From contig JAOUOA010000062.1 in assembly GCA_029880625.1 (NCBI GenBank), forward strand, positions 1-9,931: 9,931 nucleotides of DNA, in the 5' to 3' direction. The stretch is from Spirochaetia bacterium. GTDB lineage: Bacteria > Spirochaetota > Leptospiria > Leptospirales > Leptonemataceae. Shown here one piece after another: positions 6,388 to 9,931 of this stretch (position 1 is its first letter; each line of letters begins with the position of its first letter). Under the pieces are notes generated by a model that was not told where the DNA came from, searched no databases, and saw only the letters and a program-made list of their open reading frames with translations. The position numbers were made by a program, and so were the translations under genes.

Positions 6388-7839
6388 TCATGCAGATTCT
6401 GATTTAAATTGAATTTGTTCTATTATTTTTGAAAGCTCTTTTTCTGCAGTTTCAGCAGCAACTTCATTTAAGTCCAAAATAACAGTCAGTCCCGGTATGG
6501 TCTGTGTAATTTTCTTTCGAACAGTTTCTACTTCGCCAATCCGTCCTTTAACTTCAAAAGTTTTCACAGGATAAGCAATTCCCTTAACCTGGTAGGTTTC
6601 TTTTTTTTCACATATGATCTGATCTTTAATAAGCGCATAGGTTTCATATGAGATTAAAATCATATCCTCTTTAGCAAGAGATTCAAGACGGCTTGCAAGA
6701 TTGACCTGGCCTCCTATAATTGTATAATCCATTCTGTCGTCAGAGCCAAAATTTCCAACCGTGCAGAATCCCGTATTCATTCCCATCCGAATATGAAGAG
6801 GCATGCTGATTCCCTGATCCGCCCATTTTTTTCTTAGATCCTGCATTTTGTCACGCATTTCAATCGCCATATTAACGCATGCAAGAGCATCTTCTTTTTC
6901 GCCTTTTGTATCAGGATCTCCAAAAAATATCATAATTGCGTCGCCGATATACTTGTCAATGGTGCCGCCGTATTGAATTGCAATATTTGACATTTCGTTT
7001 AGATAGTCATTCAAAAGAGCTGTCAGCGATTCTGATTCCATACTGTCTGTAGTCTTTGTAAAATTCTTGATATCAGAAAAAAATACAGTCAGTTTTTTTC
7101 TGTACGATTCCAGCTGAACATCTTTTTTTCCAGAAAAAATAGAATTGTACACCTGCGGCGAAAGATATTTAGATAATTTACTGGAAATTTCCGCCTTCTC
7201 TTTTTCCACTTTGAAAAGCTGCTCCTGAAGTATGTCTTTTTTCGCCATAAAAACAATATTCAGACCAAACACAATTGCTGAAATAAAGAAAATATTCATT
7301 ACAACAAGAAAAATTAATGTATCATGCGGAAGATTAAGAGCATATTTTTCAACATAAGGATCAATAAAATAGCTCAAAGCTGTAAGAAACAGATACGCAA
7401 AAAGCCATCGGAGATTCAGCCTTGCATTTTGAAAGGTAGACGCTCCAATCAAAGACAGCATGGCCCAGAGCATTACACCGCCGCTTGCAATAAATCCGCC
7501 AAGCGACCACTGTAGAAAATATGGCAGAAAAAGACTGATCAAAACCTGTATAAATCTGGAAAATACAAAGTTCTTAAAAATATAAAATACAATTAGATTA
7601 ATAAACGTTACCGCAATATATCCCAGAGGGAACATCGCGGAGATGAACAGATTAAAATAAAGACAGATGGAACCCCACAGCAGCCCTCCAACGCTCATCA
7701 AAAGCCCCATTGCAACAAGAAAATGATGCTGGAGTTTTTCCTGCTCGCTGTCGCCGGATTTATCTCCTATAGAAAGAATATAATTTAATATTGAAGGCTT
7801 CATGAAAATCATATTTTTTTTTGAACGCATCCATGTCAT
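6388..7839 (-). CDS. Membrane-bound class III adenylate cyclase
   Basis: Makes cAMP from ATP. Residues about 39-198 form six membrane helices, followed by a short helical linker (KKDILQEQLFKVEKEKAE) and the KYLSPQVYNSIFSG element common just before bacterial cyclase domains. The catalytic domain (about 245-435) has every key residue: metal-binding D256 (FFSDIKNFT) and D300 (YIGD), adenine-selecting K296 and D371 (MDYTIIG), and transition-state N380 and R384 (QVNLASRLE). It should therefore be an active homodimer that prefers ATP over GTP. A tail of about 45 residues follows. The membrane part resembles no named sensor that I can identify and may report membrane or small-molecule signals. No Shine-Dalgarno precedes ATG 7839; in-frame ATGs at codons 4, 10 and 13 are alternatives, and codon 13 (MKPSILN) is attractive by composition. 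The unknown gene 5169-6353 follows on the same strand. Confidence 0.95.
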   Translation of the reverse strand: MTWMRSKKNMIFMKPSILNYILSIGDKSGDSEQEKLQHHFLVAMGLLMSVGGLLWGSICLYFNLFISAMFPLGYIAVTFINLIVFYIFKNFVFSRFIQVLISLFLPYFLQWSLGGFIASGGVMLWAMLSLIGASTFQNARLNLRWLFAYLFLTALSYFIDPYVEKYALNLPHDTLIFLVVMNIFFISAIVFGLNIVFMAKKDILQEQLFKVEKEKAEISSKLSKYLSPQVYNSIFSGKKDVQLESYRKKLTVFFSDIKNFTKTTDSMESESLTALLNDYLNEMSNIAIQYGGTIDKYIGDAIMIFFGDPDTKGEKEDALACVNMAIEMRDKMQDLRKKWADQGISMPLHIRMGMNTGFCTVGNFGSDDRMDYTIIGGQVNLASRLESLAKEDMILISYETYALIKDQIICEKKETYQVKGIAYPVKTFEVKGRIGEVETVRKKITQTIPGLTVILDLNEVAAETAEKELSKIIEQIQFKSESA

Positions 7840-7849
7840 TTATATTTTA

Positions 7850-7855
7850 ATTATA
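7850..7855 (-). promoter_or_regulatory. Candidate -10 box of the adenylate cyclase gene (TATAAT)
   Basis: A perfect TATAAT lies 10 nt before ATG 7839 on the minus strand, implying a leader of about 3 nt. The -35 at 17 nt is poor (TTTTAG). The rest of 7840-8056 shows no gene, only small weak hairpins (arms 7972-7976/7984-7988 and 8017-8021/8025-8029). Confidence 0.35.
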
Positions 7856-8056
7856 TTATTTTTTATAGAATACTAAAAATAATTCAACACTGAGATAATT
7901 TGAAAAATATATTTCAGCAGAATCACGCTTGATGTTTAATTTTTATTTGGACTTTTTGTGTTGAGTGATTCCCTGAATCCGAATCAGGCTTTGTATGTTC
8001 TGCAAGTGGGGAAATTTAGGCTGCGCCTATAATCAAGAGCTATAGTTTTGAAAGCC

Positions 8057-8599
8057 TTATTTTAATTGCTGTTTAAAATGTTCCTGCATTTTTTTTACTT
8101 TTGGATCAATTACATAAATGCAGTAAGGATTCGCCATTCTATTTCTTTCGTAATAATTGTCATGGTAGTCTTCTGCGGGATAAAAAATATCCAGCGGTAC
8201 AATTTCTGTAACAATCGGATTGGGCCAGATTTTTTTTCTCTCTGCCGACACTCTTGATTCTACTGCCGCTTTTTTCTGATTCTCATCAATAAAAAAAATC
8301 GCAGATCGATACTGAGTGCCCCGATCGTTGCCCTGGCGGTTCATTGTGGTCGGATCGTGAATTTTCCAAAAAATATCCAGTAGTTCATCAAATGTTATTA
8401 CAGCAGAATCAAATTCGATGCGCACAACTTCTGCATGGCCTGTCTCGCCGGTACAGATATCATCATAAGAAGGATGCTGCACATGACCGCCGGTATAACC
8501 GGATTGCACATGACTTACACCTTTTACAAGTTTAAAAACTGCCTCAAGGCACCAGAAGCATCCGCCTCCGAGGATGGCTGATTGAAATGGCTCTAACAT
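8057..8599 (-). CDS. msrA: Peptide methionine (S)-S-oxide reductase MsrA
   Basis: Reduces methionine-S-sulfoxide in proteins and free methionine, repairing oxidative damage in the cytoplasm with electrons normally from thioredoxin. The 180-residue length and order fit MsrA throughout: GGGCFWCLE at 11-19 with catalytic C14 and the conserved Glu, then GYTGGHVQHPSYDDICTGETGHAEVV, FWKIHDPTTMNRQGNDRGTQYRS, EDYHDNYY, and NPYCIYVIDPKVKK near the C-terminus, whose Cys (or C17) may resolve the sulfenic acid. No MsrB domain is fused. ATG 8599 is chosen over an upstream in-frame TTG (8629), because the TTG would add ten residues that overlap the promoter. No signal peptide or Shine-Dalgarno is seen. The gene appears monocistronic; a 217-nt gap separates it from the cyclase gene. 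Confidence 0.97.
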   Translation of the reverse strand: MLEPFQSAILGGGCFWCLEAVFKLVKGVSHVQSGYTGGHVQHPSYDDICTGETGHAEVVRIEFDSAVITFDELLDIFWKIHDPTTMNRQGNDRGTQYRSAIFFIDENQKKAAVESRVSAERKKIWPNPIVTEIVPLDIFYPAEDYHDNYYERNRMANPYCIYVIDPKVKKMQEHFKQQLK

Positions 8600-8605
8600 C
8601 GATAC

Positions 8606-8634
8606 AGTATAACAGAAAAACAAGTACAAGGCAA
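8606..8634 (-). promoter_or_regulatory. Promoter of msrA, probably leaderless
   Basis: On the minus strand: -35 TTGCCT (8629-8634, 4 of 6 consensus), 17-nt spacer, -10 TATACT (8606-8611, 5 of 6). Only six bases separate the -10 box from ATG 8599, so transcription should start on or beside the start codon. It is the clearest leaderless arrangement in the window. Confidence 0.6.
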
Positions 8635-8949
8635 TGCAAATCCTTTGTTTTTGTCATATCGTTTTAAAAAAGCGTAAATGCTTATAGCAAACAGCAGCGG
8701 AAATAAATCATCTGCCAGAAATTTTACTCATTTTCTTACAGCTAAATTTATGTAACTGGACACTTCTCGAAATGAAATTTACGCCGGTTTAAATGATAAT
8801 CTTTAAAATGGACTGAAAATGCAGGAGAGTTAAAAGATGATACAACTCTTTTAATTTGCGAAAGGACTTTCTGAGTTACGCTCGGAAGAAGATCAATCTA
8901 TTAAATATTTTACCTATGCTGTAATTTATTTTCGTCACTTCCCGAACGC
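8635..8949. other. Long non-coding stretch between msrA and the phosphotransferase gene
   Basis: No gene is supported in this stretch. Three things are visible: a sequence starting TGTAACTGGACACTT at 8751 that recalls IS21-type insertion-sequence ends; an AGGAG (8823-8827) and ATG (8837) pair that opens onto only five codons; and, in the same frame beyond that stop, an ATG-less open stretch of about 32 codons (8855-8950) with protein-like composition. The whole may be a decayed insertion, but no transposase motif remains. Confidence 0.4.
8826..8854. repeat. Overlapping inverted repeats with mutually exclusive pairing
   Basis: AGAGTT (8826-8831) can pair with AACTCT (8844-8849), or TTAAAAGA (8830-8837) with TCTTTTAA (8847-8854). 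The arms overlap, so only one stem forms at a time. The stems are A/T-rich and short; the layout could be chance or a DNA-binding site about 100 bp upstream of the phosphotransferase promoter. Confidence 0.3.
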
Positions 8950-8978
8950 TTGACACAGAAACATTCATAAATTAAATA
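8950..8978 (+). promoter_or_regulatory. Promoter of the PPK2-type phosphotransferase gene
   Basis: A perfect -35 TTGACA (8950-8955), 17-nt spacer and a weaker -10 TAAATA (8973-8978). It would give a leader of about 32 nt carrying the Shine-Dalgarno at 9005-9009. The strong -35 in an A/T-rich, divergent intergenic region makes it credible. Confidence 0.55.
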
Positions 8979-9004
8979 CTGATATATCAATCTGTATTAT
9001 TACC

Positions 9005-9009
9005 GGAAG
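9005..9009 (+). promoter_or_regulatory. Shine-Dalgarno GGAAG of the phosphotransferase gene
   Basis: GGAAG lies 7 nt before ATG 9017, supporting that start. It contrasts with the first genes of the minus-strand units, which lack such sites. Confidence 0.6.
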
Positions 9010-9016
9010 CAACATC

Positions 9017-9931
9017 ATGACAAAAGAAGAATACACCCGCAAAATTCACGATCTTCGAATAAAGATGCTGGAACTTCAATACAACATGCGTAAAAGCAAT
9101 ATTCCAGTAATTTTAATTTTGTCGGGCATGACAGGCGCAGGAAAGGGGCATCTTTCCTACCGCCTGAATGAATGGATGGATCCGCGCTACATCAGAACAC
9201 ATGCATTCTGGGATGAAACCGACGATGAAAAAGAACGTCCCTATCTCTGGCGTTTCTTCAGGCATATGCCGGCAGCCGGTGAAATCGGCATTTTTTTTCA
9301 TGCATGGTACAGACCGATTCTTCACGGACGGATCCTTAAACGGACGAATAGAAAAGAAACTGCAGAAAAAATCCAGGAAATTTTGAAACTTGAAACAATG
9401 CTTGCTGAAGACGGTTGCCAGGTTATAAAGTTCTGGTTTTATCTTTCCCGAAATGATCAAAAAAAATTATTGAAAGCAAAACGAAAATCTCTGAAAAAAC
9501 TTACAAAAGACGAAAAGCAGATCATTAAAAAATATAATGATTTTGAAAAAGAATCTTCAGTAATTTTAAAAGCAAGCAGCACAGAACGCTCTCCCTGGCA
9601 TAACATCGATGCATCAGATAGAAAACAGGCTGAAATCCGCCTGATGGAAACATTCATTGAAGTATCTGAAAAATGTTTGAGCTCATTAAAGAAACCTGAG
9701 AACTCCGGTAATATTTCAGAAGGAAGTTCCTCCGGTAGAGAAAAACAAATTCAAGAAGCTCATAAAATAAAAAATACTTCCCAAGTAAAATCATTGACCC
9801 AAAATGAAAACAACGTAACACAGCTGGGTCAAGCCGATTTAACTCTTAAGTTAGATCCAGATGTATACAAAACCGAACTTGCCCGCCTCATGAAAAAGAT
9901 TGATGAAAGATCCTTCCGGTCGTTTCATCAG
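9017..9931 (+). CDS. pap: Two-domain PPK2-type polyphosphate:AMP phosphotransferase, 3' end beyond the right edge
   Basis: Enzymes of this class (class II PPK2) phosphorylate AMP to ADP with polyphosphate. The 305 residues visible hold domain 1 and the first stretch of domain 2. Domain 1 (about 5-215) has a helical start, Walker A GMTGAGKG (37-44), LNEWMDPRYIRTHAF, the lid-like DDEKERPYLWRFFRHMP and GEIGIFFHAWY (88-98), then VIKFWFYLS and ERSPW. The DRSWY acid site of active PPK2 domains reads HAWY here, as expected for the catalytically degenerate first domain of the fused enzymes; activity should lie in domain 2. A polar Ser/Asn/Gln/Lys-rich linker (about 225-272) is somewhat longer than I recall for relatives, and DLTLKLDPDVYKTELARL (274-291) opens domain 2. 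The start is set by GGAAG and a TTGACA promoter upstream. The neighbours say nothing about its role. Confidence 0.9.
   Translation, partial: MTKEEYTRKIHDLRIKMLELQYNMRKSNIPVILILSGMTGAGKGHLSYRLNEWMDPRYIRTHAFWDETDDEKERPYLWRFFRHMPAAGEIGIFFHAWYRPILHGRILKRTNRKETAEKIQEILKLETMLAEDGCQVIKFWFYLSRNDQKKLLKAKRKSLKKLTKDEKQIIKKYNDFEKESSVILKASSTERSPWHNIDASDRKQAEIRLMETFIEVSEKCLSSLKKPENSGNISEGSSSGREKQIQEAHKIKNTSQVKSLTQNENNVTQLGQADLTLKLDPDVYKTELARLMKKIDERSFRSFHQ

Noticed and set aside
8017..8029. Hairpin TAGGC-TGC-GCCTA downstream of msrA as a terminator
   Set aside because: The stem is only 5 bp and is followed on the minus strand by AATTTCCCC, not a T-run.
8600..8629. Upstream TTG start for msrA
   Set aside because: It would make the -10 box part of the coding sequence and adds ten residues not typical of cytoplasmic MsrA.
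9113..9657. Minus-strand open frames of 115 and 66 codons
   Set aside because: They are antisense to the PPK2-type gene, which has a start, Shine-Dalgarno, promoter and clear motifs.
1..9931. tRNA, rRNA, CRISPR arrays, toxin-antitoxin or defence genes
   Set aside because: No cloverleaf, repeat-spacer pattern, rRNA-like conserved sequence or relevant protein motif was seen on either strand.

Overview
The window (about 40% G+C, strongly A/T-biased between genes) comes from a motile Gram-negative-type bacterium with hydrogenase maturation, chemotaxis, cAMP signalling and polyphosphate metabolism. The 7TMR-DISM-like remnant, the membrane-bound class III cyclase and the low G+C would suit a spirochaete, but the thioredoxin-like DUF6436-type protein and the six-helix chemoreceptor are also common in proteobacteria. 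I do not fix the taxon from sequence alone.

Layout, left to right. 1-2161 (minus) is hypF, cut by the left edge and intact over the 720 codons visible. 2162-2317 is a divergent intergenic region with two A/T-rich inverted repeats and candidate promoters. 2318-2500 (plus) is a possible 60-residue orphan gene, convergent with the next gene. 2509-4448 (minus) is a probable two-gene operon: a membrane-anchored thioredoxin-like protein (DUF6436 type, CxC motif) followed by a methyl-accepting chemotaxis protein with a histidine-rich six-helix sensor. 4449-5168 has no intact gene, but 4751-5081 (plus) holds a frameshifted remnant that reads like a 7TMR-DISM extracellular sensor domain. 5169-7839 (minus) holds a membrane-bound class III adenylate cyclase followed by an unrecognised protein with weak methyltransferase-like features. 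8057-8599 (minus) is msrA. 8600-9016 is a non-coding stretch with one good promoter at each side. 9017-9931 (plus) is the first 305 residues of a two-domain PPK2-type polyphosphate:AMP phosphotransferase, cut by the right edge.

How the genes may fit together: two minus-strand signalling units (redox protein plus chemoreceptor; cyclase plus unknown protein) flank the wreck of a third sensor gene, so the middle of the window looks like a sensory island that has lost a member. msrA (repair of oxidised methionine) and hypF (maturation of oxygen-sensitive [NiFe]-hydrogenase) add a redox flavour, but nothing shows that they are functionally linked to the rest.

A recurring regulatory theme is that several first genes of transcription units (hypF, the cyclase, msrA, and nearly the DUF6436 gene) have a -10-like box only 6-15 nt before the start codon and no Shine-Dalgarno sequence, which suggests leaderless or very-short-leader mRNAs. 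The operon-internal chemoreceptor gene and the phosphotransferase gene have clear Shine-Dalgarno sequences. I see no rRNA, tRNA, CRISPR array or intact mobile element, and no clear-cut new defence or biosynthetic system.
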